A stretch of 64,000 bases of DNA from Chitinophagales bacterium (GTDB lineage Bacteria; Bacteroidota; Bacteroidia; Chitinophagales; UBA8649), in contig JACJYT010000003.1 in the NCBI GenBank assembly GCA_020635975.1, forward strand, positions 248,001-312,000. Direction: 5' to 3'. Below are positions 32,962 to 41,579 of the stretch, piece after piece (positions within the stretch are counted from its first letter, which is position 1; each line of letters begins with the position of its first letter). Made by a program: the position numbers and the translations under genes. The notes below the pieces were generated by a model. The model made no database searches, was not told the origin of the DNA, and saw nothing but the letters and a program-made list of their open reading frames with translations.

Positions 32962-34056
32962 ATGAAATTACTTGAGTCTAAGGTGCTAGAAGCACTTGGA
33001 AATGTATTGGATCCAGATATAGGGAAGGATTTAGTTACACTAAACATGATTAAAGATCTTAAGTGCAGCCAAGATAAAATATCTTTTACGGTGGTACTTA
33101 CAACCCCCGCTTGTCCGCTTAAGGAAAAGATTAAAGCGGATTGTTTAGCAGCAGTACAAGCTGTTTATCCAGATGTGCTTGTAGATATAGAAATGACAGC
33201 TAATATTACTTCTGGTAGAAATGCAGATATAAATATCTTACCCAATGTTAAAAATGTAATTTGTGTTGCCTCTGGAAAAGGAGGAGTGGGAAAGTCTACC
33301 GTTTCTGTAAACTTAGCTCTATCATTAGCGAAGCAAGGTGCAAGAGTCGGAATTATTGATGCGGATATACATGGACCCTCGCTCCCTATGATGCTTGGCG
33401 TAGGAAAACAAATGCCAGAGGTTCGAGAAATAAAGGGTAAAAATTACATCATTCCGATTGAAGCTCAAGGAATTAAGGTGCTCTCTATAGGTTTTTTAAT
33501 AGATGAAAGACAAGCTGTGGTTTGGCGTGGCCCTATGGTAACTTCTGCACTCAGACAATTTGTTACCGATGTAATTTGGGGTAAATTAGATTATCTAATT
33601 ATTGATATGCCTCCAGGTACAGGGGATGTTCATCTTACTATGGTTCAAGCAGTTAATGTAAGTGGGGCGGTTATCGTAAGTACGCCACAAAATGTATCTT
33701 TAATTGATGCGAAGAAAGCGCTAACTATGTTTACTATGCCTAACATAAATGTGCCAATATTAGGCTTTATTGAGAATATGGCCTATTTTACACCTAGTGA
33801 TGCTTTGGATAAAAAATATTATATCTTTGGAAAGGATGGAGCGAAAAAACTTGCCGAATCGTATGAAGTACCCTTTTTAGGAGAAGTTCCAATTATAGAA
33901 GCTATTAGAGAAGGAGGAGATGAAGGTAGACCGGCAGTTACCCAAGGTGATGAATATATGAATGGAATTTTCGATAAAATTGCAGAAAAAGTAGCACAAC
34001 AAGTAGCAATACACAATGCTAAACCTAAATTAGAAACAGCTCAAAATGAGAACTAA
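32962..34056 (+). CDS. apbC: Mrp/NBP35-family P-loop ATPase (Fe-S carrier)
   Basis: 364 residues. An N-terminal DUF59/MIP18-like domain (about 1-80) precedes the deviant Walker A motif GKGGVGKS (105-112) and the DADIHGPSLP and DMPPGTGDVHLT motifs of the Mrp family. It assembles or carries Fe-S clusters in the cytosol. At the position of the usual CxxC (after GFIENMAYF) the sequence reads TPSDALDKKYY, without cysteines, as I recall for other Bacteroidota members. It overlaps the NifU-like gene by 11 bp, supporting joint action in Fe-S biogenesis. Confidence 0.92.
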   Translation: MKLLESKVLEALGNVLDPDIGKDLVTLNMIKDLKCSQDKISFTVVLTTPACPLKEKIKADCLAAVQAVYPDVLVDIEMTANITSGRNADINILPNVKNVICVASGKGGVGKSTVSVNLALSLAKQGARVGIIDADIHGPSLPMMLGVGKQMPEVREIKGKNYIIPIEAQGIKVLSIGFLIDERQAVVWRGPMVTSALRQFVTDVIWGKLDYLIIDMPPGTGDVHLTMVQAVNVSGAVIVSTPQNVSLIDAKKALTMFTMPNINVPILGFIENMAYFTPSDALDKKYYIFGKDGAKKLAESYEVPFLGEVPIIEAIREGGDEGRPAVTQGDEYMNGIFDKIAEKVAQQVAIHNAKPKLETAQNEN

Positions 34057-34306
34057 AGAAGAAATCTTACATCGTATAGAAATGTCTTTAGACACCATGC
34101 GACCCTATTTAAGAAAGGATGGAGGAGATGTAGAAATAGTGGAACTCACCGATAGCATGGAACTAAAACTGCGCTTACTAGGTAATTGCGAAACCTGTCC
34201 ACAAAGTATTTTCACTATGAAGGCAGGTATAGAGGAAGCGGTGCTTAAATCGGTTCCTGAAGTTGTTTCAGTAGAAGCTGTAAATTTGCGAACGCCTCAA
34301 TTTTAA
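34046..34306 (+). CDS. NifU C-terminal domain (Nfu-type) Fe-S scaffold
   Basis: 86 residues forming a single NifU-like domain. It shows the family pattern: an N-terminal helix, RPYLRKDGGDVEIVEL, and the cluster-binding Cys-x-x-Cys at Cys48 and Cys51 (NCETCPQS). It is a carrier for Fe-S clusters. It overlaps the Mrp gene upstream and precedes pyrF by 3 bp, so translation is likely coupled. Confidence 0.93.
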   Translation: MRTKEEILHRIEMSLDTMRPYLRKDGGDVEIVELTDSMELKLRLLGNCETCPQSIFTMKAGIEEAVLKSVPEVVSVEAVNLRTPQF

Positions 34307-34309
34307 GCA

Positions 34310-35110
34310 ATGACAAGAGCGGAACTTATACAGCAGATTTATTCTAAAAAGTCCTTTCTCTGTGTTGGTTTGGATACCGATCCTAATAAAATTCCTAGTT
34401 TTCTTTTAGAGTTTGAAGACCCAATTTTTGAGTTCAATAAACAAATTATAGATGCCACTTCGGCTTATGCAGTTGCCTATAAACCCAATATAGCTTTTTA
34501 TGAAAGCCTAGGTAGTAAGGGCTGGGATGCCTTAGAAAAAACTATTGCCTACATTCCTAAGGATATATTCACCATTGCAGATGCCAAGAGAGGGGATATA
34601 GGAAATACCTCTAGCATGTATGCAAAGGCATTTTTTGAACATTACGATTTTGATTCTATTACTATTAACCCCTATATGGGAGAAGATTCTGTAGTGCCTT
34701 TTCTAGCTTTCAAAGATAAGTGGGCAATATTGTTAGCACTAACCTCTAACATGGGTAGTAGAGACTTTCAATACCATAAAGACAAGGAAGAATACCTTTA
34801 TGAGAAGGTAGTTAAAAAATCTTTCGATTGGGGTAATGAAGAAAACATCATGTTCGTAACTGGAGCTACTCATGCTTCTGAATTAGCTAGTATTAGAAAT
34901 TTAGCTCCGAAGAGTTTTTTCTTGGTGCCGGGAGTTGGCGCTCAAGGTGGCGATATGCATGAAGTAATGAAGTATGCCGCAAATGATGAAATCGGAGTAT
35001 TAATTAATTCCGCAAGGGCTATCATCTATGCAAGTAAGGGGGAAGATTTTGCAGATGCAGCTGCTAAAGAGGCTAAAAAAATGCGAGATGAAATGGCTAG
35101 ATATTTCTAG
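34310..35110 (+). CDS. pyrF: Orotidine 5'-phosphate decarboxylase (type 2)
   Basis: 266 residues, the length of type 2 (long-form) enzymes. The FLCVGLDTDPNKIP opening and the catalytic DAKRGDIGNTS motif (Asp/Lys/Asp) near residue 95 identify it, and FLVPGVGAQGGD is the phosphate-binding loop. It makes UMP from OMP in the last step of de novo pyrimidine synthesis. It is the third gene of the Mrp-Nfu-pyrF run. Confidence 0.95.
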   Translation: MTRAELIQQIYSKKSFLCVGLDTDPNKIPSFLLEFEDPIFEFNKQIIDATSAYAVAYKPNIAFYESLGSKGWDALEKTIAYIPKDIFTIADAKRGDIGNTSSMYAKAFFEHYDFDSITINPYMGEDSVVPFLAFKDKWAILLALTSNMGSRDFQYHKDKEEYLYEKVVKKSFDWGNEENIMFVTGATHASELASIRNLAPKSFFLVPGVGAQGGDMHEVMKYAANDEIGVLINSARAIIYASKGEDFADAAAKEAKKMRDEMARYF

Positions 35111-35186
35111 AAAGCAAATACGCATTCCCTTCTAGCTTTTACTAATTTATCTATTTATTATCGACGGAAAGGCACAGTTTTGTGCC

Positions 35187-36485
35187 ATGGATAGCATAAA
35201 AATTTCGGAAGATTTTATTCAATTTGTATGGAAGTTTGGTCTTTTTAGAAAAGAAGAGCTCCTACTAGGCGACGGACAAAAAATACAAATTGTTCATGTT
35301 GGTAAGCAAAATCAGGATGGCGGTCCCGATTTTTTTGATGCTAAAATTTACTTTAATGATATTTTGTGGATAGGTAATGTGGAAATCCACCATAATTGGA
35401 AGCAGTGGTATCAACATAAACACCAACTAGATGCCAATTACAATACGGTGATTTTACATGTTTGTTATTATGGGGAACAAAAGTCGGTTAAATTACAGAA
35501 TGGTAGAGACTTGCCTTGTCTGGTTATTGGCGATCTAATTTTTAAACAAACTTTACAAAGCTATAATACACTTCAAAATACTAAAGCGGTATTTATTCCT
35601 TGCCAAGCCTTGCTAGGTCCAAGGCAGTTAGAAAGAATGGATTTGTATATGGAGAGTTGGATTATTGAGCGCTTGCTTAGAAAAGCCTCCGATATAGAGA
35701 AAGAGTTAGATTACTTACATGGAGATCTAGAAATGCTCTTTATTACGCTCTTGTTTCAATATTTTGGTGCACCAAAGAATAAGGACAATTTCACCCTCTT
35801 AGTTCGGTCCATTAATCTACGTTTACTACACCATCAGGCTTGTAGCCTTAGGCAATTGGAAAGTTTTTTATTTGGCATGGCAGATTTACTAGAGGCAAAG
35901 GATACTTATTCTAAGAGATTAGAACAAGAATTTAGCTTTGTTAAAGTTAAATACGACCTGAAGCCTTTGTGCAAAAGACAACATTGGAATTTTACAGGAA
36001 TGCGCCCTCCTTCATTTCCAAGTATTCGGCTTGCGCAATTAGCAGCTCTATTATTCAAGAATCTTCATTTATTTTCTAGTATTTTGGAGATAGAGCAACT
36101 TAAAGATCTCCATCACTTGTTTAGAATTGAAGTCTCTGCATATTGGCAAAAGCATTATTTCTTTGCACAGGAAGCTAATTGGTGTACTAAAAATATAAGC
36201 TATCCGTTTATTAATAGTTTAGTTATCAATGTGGTAGTACCTTTTTTGTTTTTCTACGCTAAATACCTCGACGAGGAGAAATACTTCTTGAGGGCCTTAG
36301 ATTTATTAAGAGAGATTAAGTCGGAAGAAAATTCGGTAATACGTGGTTTTAGAAAATTGAATTTTACCGTAGAAAATGCCTTGCAGAGTCAAGCCTTATT
36401 ACAACTAAAAAGAGCGTATTGTGAAAAGAAAAATTGTTTGAATTGTAGGATTGCTTTTAGCATGCTATCAGGAGATATTACGTAA
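35187..36485 (+). CDS. DUF2851 family protein
   Basis: 432 residues. The motifs GGPDFFDAKIYFNDILWIGNVEIH, HHxxxxDANYNTVILHV-like and the Cys-rich end (YCEKKNCLNCRIAFSML) are typical of DUF2851, found mainly in Bacteroidota. The C-terminal cysteines could bind a metal. Cytosolic; function unknown. Followed within 12 bp by the PspC gene, which has its own promoter element. Confidence 0.85.
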   Translation: MDSIKISEDFIQFVWKFGLFRKEELLLGDGQKIQIVHVGKQNQDGGPDFFDAKIYFNDILWIGNVEIHHNWKQWYQHKHQLDANYNTVILHVCYYGEQKSVKLQNGRDLPCLVIGDLIFKQTLQSYNTLQNTKAVFIPCQALLGPRQLERMDLYMESWIIERLLRKASDIEKELDYLHGDLEMLFITLLFQYFGAPKNKDNFTLLVRSINLRLLHHQACSLRQLESFLFGMADLLEAKDTYSKRLEQEFSFVKVKYDLKPLCKRQHWNFTGMRPPSFPSIRLAQLAALLFKNLHLFSSILEIEQLKDLHHLFRIEVSAYWQKHYFFAQEANWCTKNISYPFINSLVINVVVPFLFFYAKYLDEEKYFLRALDLLREIKSEENSVIRGFRKLNFTVENALQSQALLQLKRAYCEKKNCLNCRIAFSMLSGDIT

Positions 36486-36490
36486 CTTTG
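36483..36490 (+). promoter_or_regulatory. TAnnTTTG -7 element before the PspC gene
   Basis: TAACTTTG ends only 7 bp before the ATG at 36498, so a transcript from here would have almost no leader. Confidence 0.45.
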
Positions 36491-36497
36491 TACCCTT

Positions 36498-36716
36498 ATG
36501 AGTAAAGTTAGATCAGTATTTGATGAAACGGTATATGGAGTTTGTGCCTATATTGGTAGAAAGTTAAATATGCCTGGCAAGAATATTCGCTTATTCTTTG
36601 TCTATGCTAGCTTTTTTACCCTTGGTTCGCCCATAATTATTTATTTGATTGTGGCATTTTGGATGAAATTAAAAAGTATGGTTAATGGGAAACGCAATCC
36701 AGTTTGGGATTTATAA
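36498..36716 (+). CDS. PspC-domain inner-membrane protein
   Basis: 72 residues making up one PspC domain: VYGVCAYIGRKLNMPGKNIRLFFVYASFF followed by a hydrophobic segment (about 35-58) and a short basic tail. PspC proteins take part in envelope-stress sensing. No pspA/pspB partner lies nearby. Its end overlaps the start of the next gene by 32 bp in another frame. Confidence 0.85.
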   Translation: MSKVRSVFDETVYGVCAYIGRKLNMPGKNIRLFFVYASFFTLGSPIIIYLIVAFWMKLKSMVNGKRNPVWDL

Positions 36717-37353
36717 ATTTTGTATTCTTTTCGTTTTATTGGCATTCTCATCTATGCTCCGTGCTCAAGTAGAGAATGACAGTCTTACCGATAGGATGAA
36801 GGCATATGAATCTATAGATTTTCTAAAAAATGGTGCCCTAATTGTTCGTTTAAGAAGTAACTCTAAGAAAATTGATGCTTATCGCAGTTCTGGAAATACT
36901 GCTTTAGCGGATAAGTTAGAGCAGCAACAACACGATAGAAATTTGGCTATGCTCCAAGGATTTAAGGAGAATTTTGATTTTTGCAAGCTATATTTTATTT
37001 GGGCTGATGATTACAAACGCATTTTGGATGGCGAAAATTCTTCTTTCTTTTTAAATGAAAAAATGGAAGTGGATAGCACCATTCGCCTTAATCAAAACTA
37101 CTTTCTTTTTTGTGATTTCGGACCAGTTTATGTGCAAGCTTTAGAGAATCAGTATGATCCCAAAAATAAGGTGGTAAGTTCTACACCTGCTTTTCAAGAA
37201 GCTCTGGTGATTAAAGATTTGAGTCTAACACAACTCTTAGATCCTTTCCCTTTTTATGTAAAAGTTCGTTTTTATGAATTCGGCGCAGCTGCAGAAAAAT
37301 TGAATAGTGGTTTGTATAAGTATTTAGCTAAATCTTGGTCGAAAAAGAAATAG
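36685..37353 (+). CDS. Hypothetical secreted protein
   Basis: 222 residues with a signal peptide after a short extension (cleavage expected near SMLRAQ, about residue 28). The mature part has a helical Lys/Gln-rich segment followed by alternating strands (NYFLFCDFGPVYVQALE, FPFYVKVRFYEF). Conserved-looking but not recognised. It overlaps the PspC gene upstream and ends 2 bp before the lipB ATG, so it is probably in one operon with both. Confidence 0.6.
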   Translation: MGNAIQFGIYKFCILFVLLAFSSMLRAQVENDSLTDRMKAYESIDFLKNGALIVRLRSNSKKIDAYRSSGNTALADKLEQQQHDRNLAMLQGFKENFDFCKLYFIWADDYKRILDGENSSFFLNEKMEVDSTIRLNQNYFLFCDFGPVYVQALENQYDPKNKVVSSTPAFQEALVIKDLSLTQLLDPFPFYVKVRFYEFGAAAEKLNSGLYKYLAKSWSKKK

Positions 37354-37355
37354 CC

Positions 37356-38009
37356 ATGGCCGAGATTCTAGTTAAAAATTTTGGACTTTGTTCTTATGAA
37401 GAAGCTTGGAAACTACAACAGCTTTATTTTCAAGAAGCATTAGATGCTAAAAAATTAGGTCGTGAAGTGAAGAATATACTTTTAGTAGTAGAACACCTTC
37501 CAGTATATACCTTAGGTAAAAGTGCCAAGGAGGAAAACATCTTATTCTCCGAAGAATTTTTAGGCGCTAAGGTATTTAGAATAGAACGGGGCGGGGATGT
37601 TACTTTTCATGGTCCCGGACAATTAGTACTCTATCCTATCCTTAATTTAGAAGATTTTAAAATGAGCTTGAGAGATTATATCTTCAATATGGAAGAGCTC
37701 ATTATAAGGACTATCGCCGATTTCGGCTTGAAAGGGGAGCGTTCGCTTGGGGCATCTGGAGTTTGGCTTGATGTTAATACCCCTAAGGAACGTAAAATAT
37801 GTGCACTTGGGGTTAAGGCGAGTAGGCATATAACCATGCACGGTTTGGCCTTCAATATTAATACGGACTTATCTTGGTTTCAAAAAATAAACCCTTGTGG
37901 TTTTATAGATAAAGGCGTTAGCTCCTTAGAAAAAGAATTGGGTGAGAAGCAAGATTTTGAAGAACTTAGTCGGAAAGTTCTAGCTAATTTTCACCAGCTC
38001 TTTGCTTAA
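37356..38009 (+). CDS. lipB: Octanoyltransferase (lipoate biosynthesis)
   Basis: 217 residues from the ATG at 37356; a TTG at 37335 would overlap the previous gene and adds no homology. RGGDVTFHGPGQLV, the KICALGVKASRHITMHGLAFN block with the catalytic Lys, and NPCGF with the catalytic Cys are all present. It moves octanoyl from acyl carrier protein to lipoyl-dependent proteins. No lipA is adjacent. Confidence 0.95.
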   Translation: MAEILVKNFGLCSYEEAWKLQQLYFQEALDAKKLGREVKNILLVVEHLPVYTLGKSAKEENILFSEEFLGAKVFRIERGGDVTFHGPGQLVLYPILNLEDFKMSLRDYIFNMEELIIRTIADFGLKGERSLGASGVWLDVNTPKERKICALGVKASRHITMHGLAFNINTDLSWFQKINPCGFIDKGVSSLEKELGEKQDFEELSRKVLANFHQLFA

Positions 38010-38059
38010 TTGTTGACTTTTATTTTAGTTAATAATTGACTTAGTTCTTAGCTTTTACT

Positions 38060-38067
38060 TAATTTTG
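38060..38067 (+). promoter_or_regulatory. Promoter (-33 TTG, -7 TAATTTTG)
   Basis: TTG at 38036-38038 and TAATTTTG at 38060-38067 with a 21-bp spacer, 40 bp before the ATG at 38108. Confidence 0.65.
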
Positions 38068-38107
38068 CTCTACCAAGCCACCACGAACTTAATGTTATTT
38101 GTAATTA

Positions 38108-39922
38108 ATGAAGGAAAATCAAGCGCAAAAGTCGGTAGCTCCTTATATCTCTCCAGATATTCGATATTATAAGACAAGAAAAGAATTTGACATAGCGGTG
38201 GGAGAAGATTTCATCCAAGCCGCTAATGCTTTTTCTAAAACGGGAATTAGATTTTTAGTGGGACTATCCCATGGTCTTTCTCCTTCTGGAGCTTATCAGT
38301 ATATCTTAGACAACTATTCTCGCTTAAAGAAGCCGGAATTGCTGCGATATACCTTTGTTAATTCTCCTTTGCGCAGACAAAGAGACTTGCAAGATGCTAT
38401 GGATGCTAGAGCTTTTTTAAACAAGCTTTTAGAGCAAGGTTTATTAGACGAGGAAAATATCTTAGGTAGTGCTTTGGTAGTGCGCGATATTGAAAGTTAT
38501 GCTGTAGAGTTTAATGAGCGTTTAATAGCCTACATGGAACGCTATGAAAAAACGGGTTTAGATTATGTTTTTGTAGCAACCAATCCCGAAGGTCATGTTG
38601 CTGGTATTGAAAGAAAATCGGATATTTTTAATTCTACCAATATTATTGAACTAGTTCTAGATAAAAAGAGGAACGAAAAAGATCTTACTTTAACGCCGTA
38701 TTTTCTAAAGAAGTCTAAGCGAATCGCCTTCCTTGCCACCAAGGCAGATAAACGAAGAGCATTAGCTTGGTTGCTATATGCCAATGGAAAAGAGAACGAG
38801 AGTCCGAGTTTTTTGCGCTTCATTCCTGAAGTAGCAAAACGCTTGAGTATTTTTATTGATGATGAAGCTTTAAATTGGCCGCAAATTGCCATCGAAAGAA
38901 AAACTAGATTTGGAATCAGTACGATAAGAGTGGATTTACCTAAGCCTTACAATGAAAAGGCGAAGCGTAAGTTGCCGGTTATATTGATGATTCACGGCTT
39001 CTTAGGGCTCAATTCTTTTGATAGTCTACTTACTAATATTGCTTCGCACAAATATATTGCTGCTGCCATGCATTATGGTTCGGTACCAGATAAGTTAGAG
39101 GTGGAACGCTATTCTAAGCATGTAGTAAATAATATAGATGCGGTAGTAGCTTATTTTGGCGAAAGAGGTCATTCGGTGTATATATTAGATCATTCTATGG
39201 GGAATATTTACTTCATGATGATTAATAGAGAGTATAGTAAGCTAAAAGGTATACAGCAATATTTGAAGGGTAGAATAGGAGCGAATCCTTTTTTTGGCAT
39301 AGAAGCAAAGCATGCTATTTTGGGCTTTATGGATAATGTTATTAATCCTTCTCTCTCTTTGGCAAAAAACCCAATAGAAAAAGCCATGTTTTTAAGCATG
39401 CGGAGTGTCATTCCTTTTGATACCAAGAAGGGGGTTAGAAGAAGAGGTATTGCCTTGTCGGATATGTTGATTCGTAAGGATACGGCTATGCGCGACAGAG
39501 TTTGGGTTGCTATGAAGGCACGAATTCTCTACTTAATGACCAATATGGATTCCTTGCCGCACATGAATAGAATTCCTATTGAAAGAGCCTTAAATCGTTT
39601 GCCAGCAAAGATCTTTGTAATACAAATTTATTCTGCACTTTTAGAGAGTAAAAGTTTCGACGGACAAGTGGGGATGAAGAATATGGAAGATAACAATATT
39701 CCAATTTTAGTGGTAAAAAGCGAACGAGATTGTATTGCTAAGTTTGTCCCAGATTTCCATAGTGGAAAAAATGTACAAGTTATTGATGTAACGAATCACT
39801 CGGAAACGGACTTGTTTAGAGAGCACTTGTACCACATGGTGAATACGGAAGAGATGATAGAATTAATAGATGGTTTTATCTCCAAGATAGAGAAGGCTAA
39901 AGAAGCAGAGTTAATTGCCTAG
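38108..39922 (+). CDS. NagB/6-phosphogluconolactonase-like domain fused to alpha/beta hydrolase
   Basis: 604 residues. The first ~230 residues resemble the sugar-phosphate isomerase/deaminase fold: FLVGLSHGLSPSGAYQYI matches the phosphate-binding loop region and TNPEGHVAGIERKSD matches the conserved GHxA segment of glucosamine-6-phosphate deaminases. From about 285 an alpha/beta hydrolase follows: VILMIHGFLGL (oxyanion region) and DHSMGN with nucleophile Ser363; a His in VTNHSETDLF may complete the triad. The combined substrate is unknown. The order of domains is unusual to me. No signal peptide; its own promoter. Confidence 0.7.
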   Translation: MKENQAQKSVAPYISPDIRYYKTRKEFDIAVGEDFIQAANAFSKTGIRFLVGLSHGLSPSGAYQYILDNYSRLKKPELLRYTFVNSPLRRQRDLQDAMDARAFLNKLLEQGLLDEENILGSALVVRDIESYAVEFNERLIAYMERYEKTGLDYVFVATNPEGHVAGIERKSDIFNSTNIIELVLDKKRNEKDLTLTPYFLKKSKRIAFLATKADKRRALAWLLYANGKENESPSFLRFIPEVAKRLSIFIDDEALNWPQIAIERKTRFGISTIRVDLPKPYNEKAKRKLPVILMIHGFLGLNSFDSLLTNIASHKYIAAAMHYGSVPDKLEVERYSKHVVNNIDAVVAYFGERGHSVYILDHSMGNIYFMMINREYSKLKGIQQYLKGRIGANPFFGIEAKHAILGFMDNVINPSLSLAKNPIEKAMFLSMRSVIPFDTKKGVRRRGIALSDMLIRKDTAMRDRVWVAMKARILYLMTNMDSLPHMNRIPIERALNRLPAKIFVIQIYSALLESKSFDGQVGMKNMEDNNIPILVVKSERDCIAKFVPDFHSGKNVQVIDVTNHSETDLFREHLYHMVNTEEMIELIDGFISKIEKAKEAELIA

Positions 39923-40479
39923 CGATTTTTTGTTTTGTTTAGGTGCAGCTTGGGATTATAGTCGAGAAGTCTAATTTCCCCCTCAAAAAAATCAAAGAGT
40001 ATATAGTTAGAACTAATACCATATTCCTTTGTCCATGCTTCCTCAATAGGCATAAGTTCTCCGTTATAGGTCGAGATACCCATAAAAATTTCGTCTAAGC
40101 CATCCTGGTCATAATCGTCAATATCAAATTGATCATGATTGCTTCCATCCACTATTCCGAAGCCATAGCCGCCATCCATTTCAAAAGGATAACTTAGCGT
40201 ATCTCCTAGGCTCGATAGTACTAATTGCAAACTGTAGCAACAGTGAGCCCCACCCGAATAGGAGAAAATTAAATAATCTTCGAAATTATCGCCATCAAAA
40301 TCTCTATTTTGTAGGTAGTTCAGACTTTCTTGAATTAGATTTTCTACGGTATCATATTCATTCGGAAGTATCGTTTCAAGATTATTTTCAGCAATAGAAT
40401 GTTTTGTTGGATCCGTTTTGCTACGACAAGCAAGGAGCAGAAGGAGGAGAGAAAGAAGATAATGGGTGATTTTAGACAT
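39919..40479 (-). CDS. Hypothetical lipoprotein with Asp-rich calcium-loop-like motifs
   Basis: 186 residues with a lipobox (LLLAC, Cys18). Two DxDxD-type loops (DFDGDNFEDY and DIDDYDQDGLDE) look like FG-GAP/EF-hand-like calcium sites and flank a SGGAHCCYSLQLV motif. It may act at the outer membrane; function unknown. Its start overlaps the stop of the upstream gene (TAATG), and its stop overlaps the convergent fusion gene by 4 bp. Confidence 0.65.
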   Translation of the reverse strand: MSKITHYLLSLLLLLLACRSKTDPTKHSIAENNLETILPNEYDTVENLIQESLNYLQNRDFDGDNFEDYLIFSYSGGAHCCYSLQLVLSSLGDTLSYPFEMDGGYGFGIVDGSNHDQFDIDDYDQDGLDEIFMGISTYNGELMPIEEAWTKEYGISSNYILFDFFEGEIRLLDYNPKLHLNKTKNR

Positions 40480-40847
40480 TAAGCTAATTTATGAAGATTC
40501 TCCATCACAAGCAGCCATTTGTCCTCTTCTTTTCTTAGGAGAATATTTCCTAAGCCTTTGCCCGAAACTTCTTTGTCATGGAGGATGCCTCTCCATTCAA
40601 AATTAAAGCAGGCTAGAGCCGTTTTTTTCTTTTTCAGAAGCCATTGCACCTTAGTCATGGCATAGCTTTCATTCTTAATAAGAGAGAAATTTCTTTCGAA
40701 TGCTTGTTGTATTGCCTCCTTTCCAAGATGTCGAGAACCATCTGAGAAAGTTATGCAGGCAGTAGGGTGAATCAATTTTTTCACTTGATTCCAATCTTGG
40801 GTAGCAAGAGCTAGCTCATAGAGCTTTAAGAAGTTTTCTGGAAGCAT
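40479..40847 (-). CDS. SnoaL/NTF2-like (DUF4440-type) protein
   Basis: 122 residues from the ATG at 40847; the codon at 40856 is TTG. The NTF2-like cone fold is suggested by FLKLYELALATQDWNQVKKLIHPTACITFSDG, the middle GKEAIQQAFERNF helix and the closing GKGLGNILLRKEEDKWLLVMENLH strands. Members bind small ligands or act as isomerases; no specific role can be given. Translationally coupled to the lipoprotein gene. Confidence 0.75.
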   Translation of the reverse strand: MLPENFLKLYELALATQDWNQVKKLIHPTACITFSDGSRHLGKEAIQQAFERNFSLIKNESYAMTKVQWLLKKKKTALACFNFEWRGILHDKEVSGKGLGNILLRKEEDKWLLVMENLHKLA

Positions 40848-40982
40848 AAGAAGCAATTATTCAACTAAGATAAGTTTTCCATTTAATGCTAAGCTTAAGA
40901 AGAAGTTATTTAATTTTAAGTCAAATTATTTAGGCAGGTAGAAACTACAAGTTTTTTGTGATGCTGGAAGCGGATTTCCTTT

Positions 40983-41579
40983 TCAGTTTCTGGCAAAGTT
41001 TATCAAGGCATTTAAGTTGCCATTGTCAGCTTCTTTTAAGGCCTTAATATATTCTTTTCTGGTATTATCAGCTTTTAGCATATTAGATTGTTGCCAAGAG
41101 AAGACTTCTTTATGGAAAACGGACTCCATCAGGATATCTGCCATCAATCTGGAGTGTCTTCCATTTCCATTTGGAAAGCAATGAATACTTACAATTCTGT
41201 GTTTAAATCTAATTGCAATTTCCTCTGCGGGAAAGGTTTCATGTTCTATCCAATATGTAGTATCATCTAAGAGCTTTTTCAGTTCTGTTGCAATTTGCAC
41301 CCAATGAATTCCAATATTTTTATTGGTCATTCTATAGTTACCTGCCCATTTCCAAATGTCGCCAAACATTTTTTTATGCAACTCTTGGATGAACTTTTCA
41401 GTCAATATTTTTTCTGCTTTTAGTCGAGATTGAATTGCCCAAGCTATGGCTTTCTCTATGTTTAACTGTTCCAATTCATTTAGTTCGTTTTGGCTTGTAA
41501 GAGATTTTATTTTTAAATCTTCTTTTTCCTCCTCATTTAGTGGTGTTTGTCCCTCCAAGTAACGTAAATTTAATCCCAT
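40983..41579 (-). CDS. Mobile mystery protein B (Fic family)
   Basis: 198 residues. The Fic core is HCFPNGNGRHSR (His133 catalytic, Gly138-Arg141, Arg144), with the family's GQTPLNEEEKE opening and LHKKMFGDIWKWAGNYR block typical of TIGR02613. Fic enzymes transfer AMP or other nucleotides to target proteins and often act as toxins. Where many Fic proteins have Asp or Glu before GNGR, this one has Asn137. The gene overlaps the HTH gene by 10 bp, giving a two-gene operon like a toxin-antitoxin pair. Confidence 0.9.
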   Translation of the reverse strand: MGLNLRYLEGQTPLNEEEKEDLKIKSLTSQNELNELEQLNIEKAIAWAIQSRLKAEKILTEKFIQELHKKMFGDIWKWAGNYRMTNKNIGIHWVQIATELKKLLDDTTYWIEHETFPAEEIAIRFKHRIVSIHCFPNGNGRHSRLMADILMESVFHKEVFSWQQSNMLKADNTRKEYIKALKEADNGNLNALINFARN

